A stretch of DNA of 64,000 nucleotides from JBFWRK01 sp050248955 (GTDB taxonomy: Bacteria > Actinomycetota > Acidimicrobiia > Acidimicrobiales > Ilumatobacteraceae), in contig JBFWRK010000007.1 in assembly GCA_050248955.1 (NCBI GenBank), positions 124,001-188,000 on the forward strand. Reading direction: 5' to 3'. The translations under genes were made by a program, and so were the position numbers. The notes under the pieces were generated by a model, which made no database searches, was not told the origin of the DNA, and saw only the letters and a list, made by a program, of their open reading frames with translations. This document shows positions 29,636 through 38,659 of this stretch, piece after piece. Numbering within the stretch: the stretch's first letter is position 1; each line of letters begins with the position of its first letter.

Positions 29636-30663
29636 GCGCACAGCTTCCTGGTACGAACCCCGACGGCAGCATCCTCTCTGTGGAGGGACTCTCGGTGGAG
29701 TTCCTGACCGAGCACGGTTGGGTGAGCGTCGTCCACGACGTGTCGTTCTCGGTCGGTCGCAACGAGACCGTCGGCATCGTCGGCGAGTCCGGCTCCGGCA
29801 AGACCGTCACGTCGATGGCGATCATGGGACTGCTCCGCAAGGGCAACGGACGCATCAGCGCCGGTCGCATCGTGATCGAGGGTCAGGACACCTCGACGTT
29901 CACGAACCGCGAGATGGCCGACCTTCGCGGCGACCGCGTTGCGATGATCTTCCAAGAACCGATGACCTCGCTCAACCCCGCCTTCACGGTGGGTGATCAG
30001 ATCGCCGAAACCGTCAGACGGCACCGCCGTGTGTCACGCAAGGTCGCATGGCAACGCGCCGTCGAGACGCTCTCACTGGTGGGCATCCCCAACGCGGCTC
30101 GTCGGGTGAACTCCTACCCACACGAGTTCTCGGGCGGCATGCGGCAGCGGGCGATGATCGCCATGGCGCTGTCGTGCGAGCCGGTCCTCCTGATCGCGGA
30201 CGAGCCGACCACCGCGCTCGACGTGACGATCCAAGCCCAGATCCTCGATCTGCTCGGGTCCATGCGCGAAGAGCTCGGCATGTCGATCCTCTTCATCACC
30301 CACGACCTCGGCGTCGTCGCCGACACGTGCGACCGAGTGGTCGTGATGTACGCGGGAGAAGTCGTCGAGCAGAGCCAGGTCGCGGACCTGTTCCACCGAC
30401 CGGTTCACCCGTACACGTCTGGTCTCCTGATGTCGACCCCCAACGCCGTCGCAGGAGACCGGAGCCGGCTCCACTCGATCCGCGGGAACCCCCCGCTCGC
30501 GGGTGCCTTCCCCGAGGGATGCCGGTTCCACCCTCGTTGTCCCCACGCCAACGAAGCATGCACCACCACGCTGACAGCGCTCGCGGTGCAGCCGAGCGGC
30601 CAGTTGACCCGATGCATGCGCGTCGACGAGGTCCAGCTCCAGGGTGTCGGGAGCGTCGGATGA
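29632..30663 (+). CDS. oligopeptide-type ABC transporter ATP-binding protein (DppD/OppD family)
   Basis: The 343-residue ATPase has Walker A GESGSGKT, signature FSGGMRQR, Walker B LLIADEPTT and the C-terminal oligopeptide-transporter extension with Cys residues (CRFHPRCPHANEAC) that in this family binds an iron-sulfur cluster. The start at 29632 overlaps the permease stop; the longer frame upstream is shadow. It pairs with the next gene to energise import. Confidence 0.95.
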   Translation: MSAQLPGTNPDGSILSVEGLSVEFLTEHGWVSVVHDVSFSVGRNETVGIVGESGSGKTVTSMAIMGLLRKGNGRISAGRIVIEGQDTSTFTNREMADLRGDRVAMIFQEPMTSLNPAFTVGDQIAETVRRHRRVSRKVAWQRAVETLSLVGIPNAARRVNSYPHEFSGGMRQRAMIAMALSCEPVLLIADEPTTALDVTIQAQILDLLGSMREELGMSILFITHDLGVVADTCDRVVVMYAGEVVEQSQVADLFHRPVHPYTSGLLMSTPNAVAGDRSRLHSIRGNPPLAGAFPEGCRFHPRCPHANEACTTTLTALAVQPSGQLTRCMRVDEVQLQGVGSVG

Positions 30664-31769
30664 GCCGTGACGCTCTGCTCTCGGTGCGGGATCTCTCGGT
30701 CGTGTTCCAAGTCCGCGCACACGGGCACCGGAAGAAGATCGACCTCCGAGCGGTCAACGACGTCTCGTTCGACATCGCGCGGGGCGAGACGCTCGCCATC
30801 GTCGGCGAGTCGGGTTCCGGCAAGTCGACCGCCGCCCGCGCCACGCTGCGCCTGGTTCCGATCCAGTCCGGCCGGATCGAGTACGACGGCGTCGACATCG
30901 CATCGCTGCGCGGCACTTCGCTACGAGCCGTCCGGCGGAACATGCAGATGGTCTTCCAGGACCCGTACTCCTCGCTGGACCCGTCGTCGACGGTCCTCGA
31001 CATCGTGTCCGAGCCGTTGCGCGTGCACGAGAAGCTCGGCCGGCGCGACTGCGAGGGGCGTGTCGCCGAGCTCCTCTCGCAGGTCGGTCTGTCACCGCAG
31101 CACCTCCGCCGGTATCCCTACGAGTTCTCGGGAGGGCAGCGCCAGCGCATCGCCATCGCCCGCGCACTCGCACTGAACCCGAAGCTGGTCGTCCTCGACG
31201 AAGCGGTGAGTGCGCTCGACATGTCCACCCAGAACCAGGTGCTCGAGCTCCTCGAGTCGCTGCGCACCGATCGCGACCTCTCGTACTTGTTCATCTCGCA
31301 CAACCTCGGCGTCGTCCGCTGGATCGCCGATCGAACGGCGGTCATGTACCTGGGCAACCTGGTCGAGGTCGGCCCGGCCGACCGAGTGCACTCGCAGCCG
31401 GCTCACCCCTACACGCGCTCGCTGCTCTCGGCGATGCCGGTTCCCGATCCGCTCGTCCAGAAGAAGCGCAAGCGGATCGTCCTCGAGGGCGACCCGCCCG
31501 ATCCGCTGACACCGATCACCGGATGCGTGTTCCAGACGCGCTGCCCGGAGGCGATGCTCATCTGCGCGCAGGTCCGGCCCGAGCCGATCGCCGTGCAGGG
31601 CGGTGGCTGGGCCGCATGCCATCTCCTGGCGCCGCCAGGCAACACCACGTCGACGTCCCTGCCGGACAGCCCGGCAGTCGAGGCGTCCACCGCTCTCGGA
31701 TCAGACCCGATCGGTCTGTCGAGATCTCACCACCACCATCAGCCACCACTACAAGGGGAGAGCAAGTGA
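30660..31769 (+). CDS. oligopeptide-type ABC transporter ATP-binding protein (DppF/OppF family)
   Basis: The 369-residue ATPase begins MSRDALLSVRDLSVVFQVRAHG and has Walker A GESGSGKST, signature FSGGQRQR and Walker B LVVLDEAVS, plus the Cys-rich C-terminal extension (CVFQTRCPEAMLIC). An unusual tail of about 40 residues ends in a His-rich run (SRSHHHHQPPLQGESK). ATGA and GTGA overlaps join it to both neighbours. Confidence 0.95.
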   Translation: MSRDALLSVRDLSVVFQVRAHGHRKKIDLRAVNDVSFDIARGETLAIVGESGSGKSTAARATLRLVPIQSGRIEYDGVDIASLRGTSLRAVRRNMQMVFQDPYSSLDPSSTVLDIVSEPLRVHEKLGRRDCEGRVAELLSQVGLSPQHLRRYPYEFSGGQRQRIAIARALALNPKLVVLDEAVSALDMSTQNQVLELLESLRTDRDLSYLFISHNLGVVRWIADRTAVMYLGNLVEVGPADRVHSQPAHPYTRSLLSAMPVPDPLVQKKRKRIVLEGDPPDPLTPITGCVFQTRCPEAMLICAQVRPEPIAVQGGGWAACHLLAPPGNTTSTSLPDSPAVEASTALGSDPIGLSRSHHHHQPPLQGESK

Positions 31770-33445
31770 CATCATCGAGGAGAACTGCGCGAGGGCTTCG
31801 CCGCCTGAGCGCCGTCTTGATCGCCGGCTCGGTCCTCGTGGCCGCGTGCGGCGGCGACGACGATACGAGCAGCACCGGCACGGAGGCACCCGCGGACAGC
31901 GCGGCGGCCCCTGAGGACGAGGGTGCCGCAACCAGCGTCGCACCCGAAGGGTCGGAGGCTCCTGCAGGGTCGGAAGCTCCTGCCGACGACATCGACCGGG
32001 ACGGCACGCTGACGATCGCCTGGCAGCTGGCGCTCAACACGCTGGACCCGATCCAGAACACCAACGCCCAGAACGTCGCGTACAACTACCCGACGTACGA
32101 CGCGCTGATCTACCGCACGCCCGAGGGCACCATCGAGCCCGGTCTCGCCAAGAGCTACGAGTGGAGCGAGGACGGGCTCACGTTCTCGCTCGAGCTGAAC
32201 GAAGGCATCACGTTCCACGACGACAGTGAGCTGACGGCCGAAGTCGTCAAGGCGAACCTCGATCGGCTGATCGCGGTCGAGACCTCGCCGGTGAAGGCTG
32301 CGGTCGCGAACGTCGAGAGCGTCGAGGTGACCGGTCCGCTGACCGTCGACATCAAGATGACGCAGCCCGATGCGTCGCTGCCGTTCCAGCTCGCCGATCG
32401 CGCGGGCATGATGGTCAGCGGTGAGGCGCTCGCCGGCGGGGTCGATCTCTCGACGACGGCCGTGGGCACCGGCCCGTACAAGCTGGTCGAGTTCGTCGCC
32501 AGCGACCGCATCACGTACGAGCGGTTCGACGGGTACTGGGGAGATCCGAACAAGGCGTCGGCCAAGCGGCTCGAGCTGCTCGGGATCCCCGACGGCCAGG
32601 CACGGCTGAACGGCGTGCTCGCCGGTGACTTCGACGCTGCCTACATCACGCCCTCCCAGGCGAGCCAGGCCGAAGATGCCGGCCTCCAGCTCGAGGCGAA
32701 CTCCTCGCTCTGGTACATCCAGGTCTACATCAACCGCACGAAGGTTCCCGCGCTCGAGAGCCTCGAGGTTCGCCAGGCGATGGTCCACGCGCTCGATCGT
32801 GCCGCCATCTGCGAGGTCATCTACTTCGACTACTGCGAGGTCACCTCCCAGCCGTTCCCGGCGGATCACTGGGCGGGTTCGCCCGACATGCCGGATGCCG
32901 TCTACGAGTACGACCCGGAGAAGGCGAGGGCGCTCTTGGAGGAGGCTGGCTTCGGTGACGGCTTCGAGTTCGAGCTCATGATCCCGGCTGCGTCCGACCC
33001 CTATCCGCAACTCGCCGAGCTGATGCAGGCCCAATGGGGCGAGGTCGGCATCACCGCCAAGATCAACCCGGTCGACATCAGTCAGCTCGCCACGAAGTAC
33101 ATGGCAGAGGGCGTGTCCGACACGCTCCTCGGTGGCGGCGGCCAGGTGGCCGAACCCGTGATGCTGTTCTCCGGCAGCTTCACCTCGACGGCGTTCTCCA
33201 ACCCGGGCAAGACCACAGCTCCCGGCATGGATGAGGTCGTCGGACGGATGTCCGCGGCGCTCGCCGAAGAGGATCGAGCTGCCGTCGTCCGTGAGGGCAC
33301 GCAGCTGATCGTCGACGACGTGCAGAACATCATCCTGTACCGGCCGCAGATCCTGTACGCCGTCCGCGACAACGTCCGCAACTGGCAGCAGAACTTCGTC
33401 GCCAACTACCCGATCGCCCTCGGCGTCGGCGTGACCGGCGACTGA
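31766..33445 (+). CDS. ABC transporter substrate-binding lipoprotein (SBP family 5)
   Basis: The 559-residue protein starts with GTG at 31766 (GGGGAGA upstream) and has a lipoprotein signal, LIAGSVLVAACGGDDD, with the lipobox Cys near residue 28, followed by a Ser/Thr/Ala/Glu-rich linker to about 75. The rest is a family 5 binding protein (peptides, nickel, opines and other solutes), recognisable by LNTLDPIQNTNAQN and VNPVDISQLATKY-like segments. It would be anchored outside the membrane and deliver substrate to the permeases. The neighbouring CoA-ester genes suggest the substrate could be an organic acid or amide rather than peptides, but this cannot be read from sequence. Confidence 0.94.
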   Translation: MTSSRRTARGLRRLSAVLIAGSVLVAACGGDDDTSSTGTEAPADSAAAPEDEGAATSVAPEGSEAPAGSEAPADDIDRDGTLTIAWQLALNTLDPIQNTNAQNVAYNYPTYDALIYRTPEGTIEPGLAKSYEWSEDGLTFSLELNEGITFHDDSELTAEVVKANLDRLIAVETSPVKAAVANVESVEVTGPLTVDIKMTQPDASLPFQLADRAGMMVSGEALAGGVDLSTTAVGTGPYKLVEFVASDRITYERFDGYWGDPNKASAKRLELLGIPDGQARLNGVLAGDFDAAYITPSQASQAEDAGLQLEANSSLWYIQVYINRTKVPALESLEVRQAMVHALDRAAICEVIYFDYCEVTSQPFPADHWAGSPDMPDAVYEYDPEKARALLEEAGFGDGFEFELMIPAASDPYPQLAELMQAQWGEVGITAKINPVDISQLATKYMAEGVSDTLLGGGGQVAEPVMLFSGSFTSTAFSNPGKTTAPGMDEVVGRMSAALAEEDRAAVVREGTQLIVDDVQNIILYRPQILYAVRDNVRNWQQNFVANYPIALGVGVTGD

Positions 33446-33462
33446 TCCAAGGCCCCCCGATC

Positions 33463-33495
33463 GTGACGGGTGCGGGAGCTCCCCGCACCCGTCAC
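33463..33495 (+). terminator. terminator after the importer operon
   Basis: GTGACGGGTGCGGG at 33463-33476 pairs perfectly with 33482-33495 around AGCTC, a 14-base-pair stem 18 bases after the binding-protein stop. It would reduce read-through into the VOC gene. Confidence 0.85.
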
Positions 33496-33531
33496 GCCGT
33501 CCGAGCCACAGCCACCCGACAGGGAGCCCTC

Positions 33532-34113
33532 ATGATCCTCCGGATCGACCACATCGGTGTCGTCGCGCGCTCCTTCGAGGAGGCCAAGGACATCCTCATC
33601 GACACGCTCGGGTTCGAGTTCGACTACAGCCGGATCGCCGACCCGAAGGGCTATCTGATGAAGCCCGAGAACGCCTACATCCACTTCATCCGCGTCGGTG
33701 AAGGCGACACGATGATCGAGCTGCTGCTCCCCCGGGACAAGGTGACCGGGATGGGCCGGTGGCTCGACCGCCGAGGCCCGAGCGTGCACCACGTCGCCTA
33801 CATGGTCGACGACCTCGAGACGCACGCCGCGGAGCTCCGCGACAAGGGCCTCGAGCAGATCGACATGGGTCCTGACGCGGGTGCCGCGTTCTTCTACCCG
33901 CGCTCGACCATGGGGATCCTGATGGAACTGGTCGATGCCAAGACCGGCGAGCGGCTGCACAACGAGACGGCACCCGCCGCAGCACTCGATCCGTACGAGG
34001 GCGAGCACAGCGCCGAGCCGGGCAGCCCGGCGGCAGCTCCGCCCCAGCCTCACTCCCACGGCACCACCCGCCACGCTCATTCCTTCGGCGGTCAGGACCA
34101 CCACCACCTCTGA
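33532..34113 (+). CDS. VOC-superfamily protein (epimerase/glyoxalase-like) with His-rich tail
   Basis: The 193-residue protein from the ATG at 33532 (AGGGAG upstream) contains one VOC unit pair: ILRIDHIGVVARSFEEAKDIL, then SVHHVAYMVDDLETHAAEL, with metal-ligand candidates His and Glu (TMIELLLP, ILMELVD). This resembles methylmalonyl-CoA epimerases. From about residue 150 an added tail ends in SHGTTRHAHSFGGQDHHHL, rich in His, which could bind metal or assist metal delivery. The substrate is unknown. It precedes a crotonase gene after about 95 bases. Confidence 0.85.
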   Translation: MILRIDHIGVVARSFEEAKDILIDTLGFEFDYSRIADPKGYLMKPENAYIHFIRVGEGDTMIELLLPRDKVTGMGRWLDRRGPSVHHVAYMVDDLETHAAELRDKGLEQIDMGPDAGAAFFYPRSTMGILMELVDAKTGERLHNETAPAAALDPYEGEHSAEPGSPAAAPPQPHSHGTTRHAHSFGGQDHHHL

Positions 34114-34208
34114 TGCGCGGGCGAAGCGTCCGGTCATCGCAACAACCGATCACACGTGATCGCACTGAGATCCCTCGATACCCCCCGATTCTTGAAGAGG
34201 AGACAGCA

Positions 34209-34964
34209 ATGGCACTGGTCGAGCGAGAGGTGCACGGCGGCATCACCGTCATCCGGATGAACCGCCCCGAGAAGCTCAATGCGATGAACGGTGCGATGCT
34301 CCGTGAGCTCATCGGGGCGTTCACCGACTTCCAACAGAACGACGACGAGAAGATCGCCGTGCTGATCGGCAACGGCCGCGCCTTCTGCTCGGGCGAGGAC
34401 CTGGTAGAGGCGGCCGAACGCGGCACGCCCGGCCTCGACCCCACGCTCCCGTTCGACCCGTTCTGGGGCCAGGCCATCGAGAAGCCGCTGATCGCCTGCG
34501 TCAACGGCTGGGCGATGGGTGGTGGCTTCATCCACGCGTACTACTGCGATCTGCGCATCGCCAGCCGCAACGCCGTGTTCGAGATCTCCGAAGCCCGTCA
34601 CTGGCTGCTCGGCGCCTACCAGTTCGGGTTCACGGACACGCTGCCGTGGTCCATCGCCACCGAGCTCGCGCTGGGCTTTCGGATGTCGGCCGAGAGGGCC
34701 TACGACGTGGGCTTCGTGAACCGGCTCGTCGAGACCCCTGACGATCTGCTGCCGGCCGCGCTCGAGATGTGCGACCACTTGCTCAGCCTCCCGCCGGCCT
34801 CGCTGAAGAACACCCTCGAGATCTCCCGCCGTCTGCGCCCGACGATCCCGAAGGACGTGAGCGAGCGGGGCGAAGTGCTGAAGAGCAGCGGAGCGCTCGA
34901 CGACGTGATGGAGTCACGCCGGGCGTTCGCGGAGAAGCGCAAGCCGGTGTTCAAGGGGTTCTGA
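34209..34964 (+). CDS. enoyl-CoA hydratase/isomerase family protein
   Basis: The 251-residue crotonase begins MALVEREVHGGITVIRMNRPEKLNAM after a GAGGAGA ribosome binding site. The oxyanion-hole segments are GNGRAFCSGEDL and NGWAMGGGFIHAYYCDLRIAS. The catalytic region (FEISEARHWLLGAYQFGFT) has Glu residues in position but differs from classic enoyl-CoA hydratase, so hydratase, isomerase or lyase activity cannot be told apart. It sits between a VOC protein and an LDH2-family dehydrogenase. Confidence 0.92.
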   Translation: MALVEREVHGGITVIRMNRPEKLNAMNGAMLRELIGAFTDFQQNDDEKIAVLIGNGRAFCSGEDLVEAAERGTPGLDPTLPFDPFWGQAIEKPLIACVNGWAMGGGFIHAYYCDLRIASRNAVFEISEARHWLLGAYQFGFTDTLPWSIATELALGFRMSAERAYDVGFVNRLVETPDDLLPAALEMCDHLLSLPPASLKNTLEISRRLRPTIPKDVSERGEVLKSSGALDDVMESRRAFAEKRKPVFKGF

Positions 34965-34974
34965 GAAGGGAACG

Positions 34975-35010
34975 CAGGCATGCACGGACTCCCCCGGCCG
35001 TGCATGCCTG
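34975..35010 (+). terminator. terminator after the crotonase gene
   Basis: CAGGCATGCACGG at 34975-34987 pairs exactly with 34998-35010 around a ten-base loop. It lies 11 bases after the stop codon. Confidence 0.8.
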
Positions 35011-35046
35011 TCCACCTCAGCGGGGCCCTTGGACGGAAGGCAGCGA

Positions 35047-36099
35047 GTGACCGACGGGACGCGCACCCCGAGCCCGCATCGTGTCCTCGAACTGGCAACG
35101 GAGCCGGCGAGGCGTGTGCTCGAGGGTGCGTTCACCGCGTCCGGGACCTCTCCGATGGAGGCTGCACGAATCGTCGACGCACTGCTCGACGCGGAAGCCT
35201 GTGAGGTGCCGACCCACGGGCTCCTGCGGGTGCCGTGGTACCTCGCGGCGCTTCGATCCGGCTCGGTGTCGGGCGGGACAGCGCCGAGCGTCGAGCGGCT
35301 GCAGCCCGCGGTGGCGCTGATCGACGGACACGGCAGCTACGGCTACCTGCCGACGTGGCTCGCCGTCGAGGAGGCGACCGTGGGCGCCCGCACGTGCGGC
35401 GTCGGTGTCGCCGGCGTCAGGCGGATCGCCGAGTTCGGTCGGGCGGCGTACTACGTCAGCGAACTGGCGCGTCGAGGTTTCGTCGGCATCGCTTGCCAGA
35501 ACACGATGCCCCTGATCGCTCCGCCGGGTGCCAAGACCGCCACGCACGGGAACAACCCGCTCGCCTTCTCGGCACCAGGCGACGACGCGCCCGTCTTCGA
35601 CGCAGCGCTCACACCACGCTCGGGCGGAGAGCTCCGTCGTCGCGCGCTGCTCGGGATACCGCTTCCAGCGGAGTGGGGCTACACCGACGAGGACGGGACG
35701 CCGACCACTGACCCCCGTCTGGCCGCCTCGGTGCCACAGCAGGCGATCGGCGGCCCCAAAGGCTTCGGCGTGGCCGTGCTCGTCGATCTGCTCGCTGGCA
35801 TCATGTCGGGCGCCGAGAGCGGCGTGGGCGTTGCCCCGGGGGAACCGACGACGGGAGCGATGGTGATCGCCTTCGATCCCGAAGCCTTCGGCACCACTGC
35901 AGCCGGGGTGTCCGAGCAGCTGTCCCGATCGGCCGAAGTCGTCCGCGACGCCGGTGGCCGCTGGCCCGGCGACAGAGCCCGATCGGCCCGTACGGCGGCT
36001 CTGGAGCGCGGGAGCATCCTCGTACCCGAGCCCATCCTCGCTGCAGCCTTCGACGAGGTCGGTGACGCGCTGCACGCCTGCGTGATCGGCGAGTCCTGA
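35047..36099 (+). CDS. LDH2/malate dehydrogenase-family oxidoreductase
   Basis: The 350-residue protein belongs to the MDH/LDH2 family (NAD(P)-dependent 2-hydroxyacid dehydrogenases, not related to classical LDH). The family motifs are CEVPTHGLLRVPWYL with the probable catalytic His, TATHGNNPLAFSAPG, and QAIGGPKGFGVAVLVDLLAGIMSGA. It would interconvert a 2-hydroxyacid and a 2-oxoacid. The GTG at 35047 with GGAAGG upstream is preferred over the open frame before it. It is convergent with the CoA-transferase gene. In the alpha-oxidation reading of this cluster it would oxidise the 2-hydroxyacid made by the PhyH-type enzyme. Confidence 0.92.
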   Translation: MTDGTRTPSPHRVLELATEPARRVLEGAFTASGTSPMEAARIVDALLDAEACEVPTHGLLRVPWYLAALRSGSVSGGTAPSVERLQPAVALIDGHGSYGYLPTWLAVEEATVGARTCGVGVAGVRRIAEFGRAAYYVSELARRGFVGIACQNTMPLIAPPGAKTATHGNNPLAFSAPGDDAPVFDAALTPRSGGELRRRALLGIPLPAEWGYTDEDGTPTTDPRLAASVPQQAIGGPKGFGVAVLVDLLAGIMSGAESGVGVAPGEPTTGAMVIAFDPEAFGTTAAGVSEQLSRSAEVVRDAGGRWPGDRARSARTAALERGSILVPEPILAAAFDEVGDALHACVIGES

Positions 36100-36147
36100 C
36101 GCGCGATGCCTTGCTGCGGCCGTCCACGGCCGTCCACGAGCGTCTGC

Positions 36148-38592
36148 TCAGGTCAGTGGCGCGTTGCCGATGATCTTGTCGCGCTCGAGCTCGGCGATCT
36201 CCTTCTCGTCGAGGCCGAGCAGCCCGCCGAGCACCTCGTGGTTGTGCTGTCCGAGGTACGGCGCGGGACCATCGTCGTTGAACTCGGTGGTCGCGTACCG
36301 GAACGGCGCTCGTGGGTGCCGCTTGACACCGATCTCGTCGCGCTCCTGCTCGTAGAAGAAGCCGCGCGCGTTGAGGTGGCGGTCGGCCAGCATGTCGATG
36401 CCGCACATCACCACGCCGGCGGGTATGCCGTCTGCCTGCAGGCGGTGCATGAGCTCGAAGGCGTCCTGCTTCTCGGTCCACGTGCCGATCACGCGATCGA
36501 GCTCCGTGAGGCCCGAGATCCGCTCGGACAGGGCCAGCCACGGGTCGAGCGCCGGAAGGTCGACGAGCGATACCAGCGAACGCCACTCCTCGTCGGTGCG
36601 GCAGGCGATCGCGATCCACCGATCGTCCGCGCACGGGTAGGTCCCGTGTGGTGCCATCGAGTCGTTGCGATTGCCGCGCCGCGTCGGCTCGGTCCCCGTC
36701 AGCTGCGCGGCGATGATGGCGTCGGCGACGAACGACGTGCACGACTCGACCTGGCTGAGGTCGATGTGCTGCCCTTCCCCCTCCAGCTGCCGATGGCGGA
36801 GTGCGCTCAGCAGGGCGATCGCACCCATCAGACCGGCGAGCGGGTCGCCGAACGTCGTGCCGGTGAACATGGGCGGACCGCCCTCGTAGCCGGTGAGGTG
36901 GCAGATCGTCGACAGCTCCTCGGTGGTCCACGCGAACGCGGCGTAGTCACGCCACGTTCCCTCGAGACCGAAACCGGGCATCGACAGCATGACGAGGTCG
37001 GGTGTGATCGCTGACAGTTGCGCGTAGTCGAGACCGAAGTTGCCCATGACCCGCGGCGTGTAGTTCTCGACGACGGCACCCGCAGAGGCCACAAGTGCAC
37101 GAGCGATGTCCGAACCGCGTGGGTCCGTCAAGTTCAGCGTGATGCCGCGCTTGCCCCGGTTCACCCAGTTGAACAAGCCCGATGTCTCCCAGGGACGGCT
37201 ACCCGACCGGCCCACGCCGCGCCACCCGTCGATGCGTTGGATCGCCTCGATCTTGATGACGTCGGCACCGAGGTCGGCGGCCATCATCGTGGCCATCGTT
37301 CCTGCTTGGAACATCGTGAAGTCGACGATCCGCAGGCCGGCGAGCGGCGCCTGCGGCCCGCCAGTCGCGCCGTTGGCTGCCGGCGCAACACGGTGGCGCA
37401 CCGCGACCCGCGGGCCGTCGGGTTCATCGATCTCCTGCAGCACGCTTTCGGTGTGCTCGCCCAGCAGCGGGGCACGAGAAGGTAGCGACCGGGCGCGAGG
37501 AAGGATGAACGGGATCCGAGGCGTGCGAACGCGACCGACGACGGGGTGGTCCTGCTCGACGAAGTACTCGCGCTCCCGGTGGGCGAGGAGGTCGAGCGCT
37601 CGCTGCGGCGACACCACCGGACCGAATGGCAAGCGCCACTCCTGGGCCGTGTGGAAGACATCTTCGGCGTCACGCTCGGCGAACGCGGTAGCCACTGCCC
37701 GACCGATCTGGTCGGCGTACTTCGTGCGCGAGAACCCGTCGGTGAAGCGCTCATCGAGCAGGAGGTCGGGACGATCGATGAAGAGGCAGAGCGTCTCCCA
37801 TTGCGGCTCGGTCAGGACGTTGACCCCGACGTAGCCTCCCGTGCCGCACTCGATCAGGAACGACGGGCCGGTGTTGACGCTGGAGTTCCGACCGCCCACC
37901 TCACCGCGGTACTCCCACATCAGCGGATTCGGGTTGAGCGAGCACGTGATCGCCGCTTCCCAGCTCGAGACGTCGACGTGGTCGCCGGTGCCATTGCGAT
38001 CACGCCCCCCGAGCGCGCCGAGGATGCCAACCGCCGCGTAGGCACCCGCGACCGTCTCCGACGTCGAGCCGCCGGCCTGGAGCGGTTCACGGTCAGGCAG
38101 GCCGCAGGCGTGCGCCCAGCCTCCCAACGCGCTGAGCACGAGGTGCGTCGCCTGGTACGCCGCATACGGTCCGTCGGAACCGAAGGGCGACACGGTTGCG
38201 ACGACGAGCGCGGCGTTCGCCTCATGGAGCACGTCCACGCCAAGACCGCGCGGCACGAGCGCACCTGCCGGTCCGTCGATGACAAGGACGTCGAACCGGG
38301 ACACCAGTGCGAGCAGCCGCTCACGACCATCCTCCTGGTCGAGATCCAGTACGACGCTCTGCTTCGTCGAGTTGAAGTACAGGAACGGCGCGCTGGCCTC
38401 CGGATTGCCCTCGTGTCCCTTCGAGAACGGCCCCAAACGTCGAAGAGGATCGCCGGCGGGCGACTCGACCTTCACCACCTCGGCGCCGAGATCAGCGAGG
38501 AGCTTCGCACAGTACGCACCGGCGACTCCGGTGGAGGCGTCGAGCACACGCTCCCTGCGGAGCGGCCCGCGATTCCCCATGTCATTCCCCAT
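36148..38592 (-). CDS. tandem family III (CaiB/BaiF) CoA-transferase fusion
   Basis: The 814-residue protein holds two complete CaiB/BaiF units: residues about 5-385 and 405-810. Each begins with the typical LLADLGAEVVKVESP or MMAADLGADVIKIEA. The aligned catalytic position is Asp in the second half (TTFGDPLAGLMG) but Glu in the first (STSETVAGAYAA), so the first half may be inactive or altered. These enzymes move CoA between acids. The start is ATG at 38592; a second ATG four codons later is possible. It is divergent from the carbonic-anhydrase-like gene across a candidate regulator site. Confidence 0.92.
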   Translation of the reverse strand: MGNDMGNRGPLRRERVLDASTGVAGAYCAKLLADLGAEVVKVESPAGDPLRRLGPFSKGHEGNPEASAPFLYFNSTKQSVVLDLDQEDGRERLLALVSRFDVLVIDGPAGALVPRGLGVDVLHEANAALVVATVSPFGSDGPYAAYQATHLVLSALGGWAHACGLPDREPLQAGGSTSETVAGAYAAVGILGALGGRDRNGTGDHVDVSSWEAAITCSLNPNPLMWEYRGEVGGRNSSVNTGPSFLIECGTGGYVGVNVLTEPQWETLCLFIDRPDLLLDERFTDGFSRTKYADQIGRAVATAFAERDAEDVFHTAQEWRLPFGPVVSPQRALDLLAHREREYFVEQDHPVVGRVRTPRIPFILPRARSLPSRAPLLGEHTESVLQEIDEPDGPRVAVRHRVAPAANGATGGPQAPLAGLRIVDFTMFQAGTMATMMAADLGADVIKIEAIQRIDGWRGVGRSGSRPWETSGLFNWVNRGKRGITLNLTDPRGSDIARALVASAGAVVENYTPRVMGNFGLDYAQLSAITPDLVMLSMPGFGLEGTWRDYAAFAWTTEELSTICHLTGYEGGPPMFTGTTFGDPLAGLMGAIALLSALRHRQLEGEGQHIDLSQVESCTSFVADAIIAAQLTGTEPTRRGNRNDSMAPHGTYPCADDRWIAIACRTDEEWRSLVSLVDLPALDPWLALSERISGLTELDRVIGTWTEKQDAFELMHRLQADGIPAGVVMCGIDMLADRHLNARGFFYEQERDEIGVKRHPRAPFRYATTEFNDDGPAPYLGQHNHEVLGGLLGLDEKEIAELERDKIIGNAPLT

Positions 38593-38608
38593 CAATGCAT
38601 CGTACAAC

Positions 38609-38632
38609 GAATTCGGTCGCTTGGTCGAATAC
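38609..38632. promoter_or_regulatory. candidate regulator site between CoA-transferase and carbonic anhydrase genes
   Basis: The half-sites GAATTCGGTC and GGTCGAATAC face each other across GCTT (7 of 10 symmetric). The string CGAATACTTT here recurs exactly upstream of the PhyH fusion (40504) and the GACCGAATA form recurs at 45227. Confidence 0.5.
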
Positions 38633-38659
38633 TTTGTTCCGGTCGGCTACAGTTCGTCC

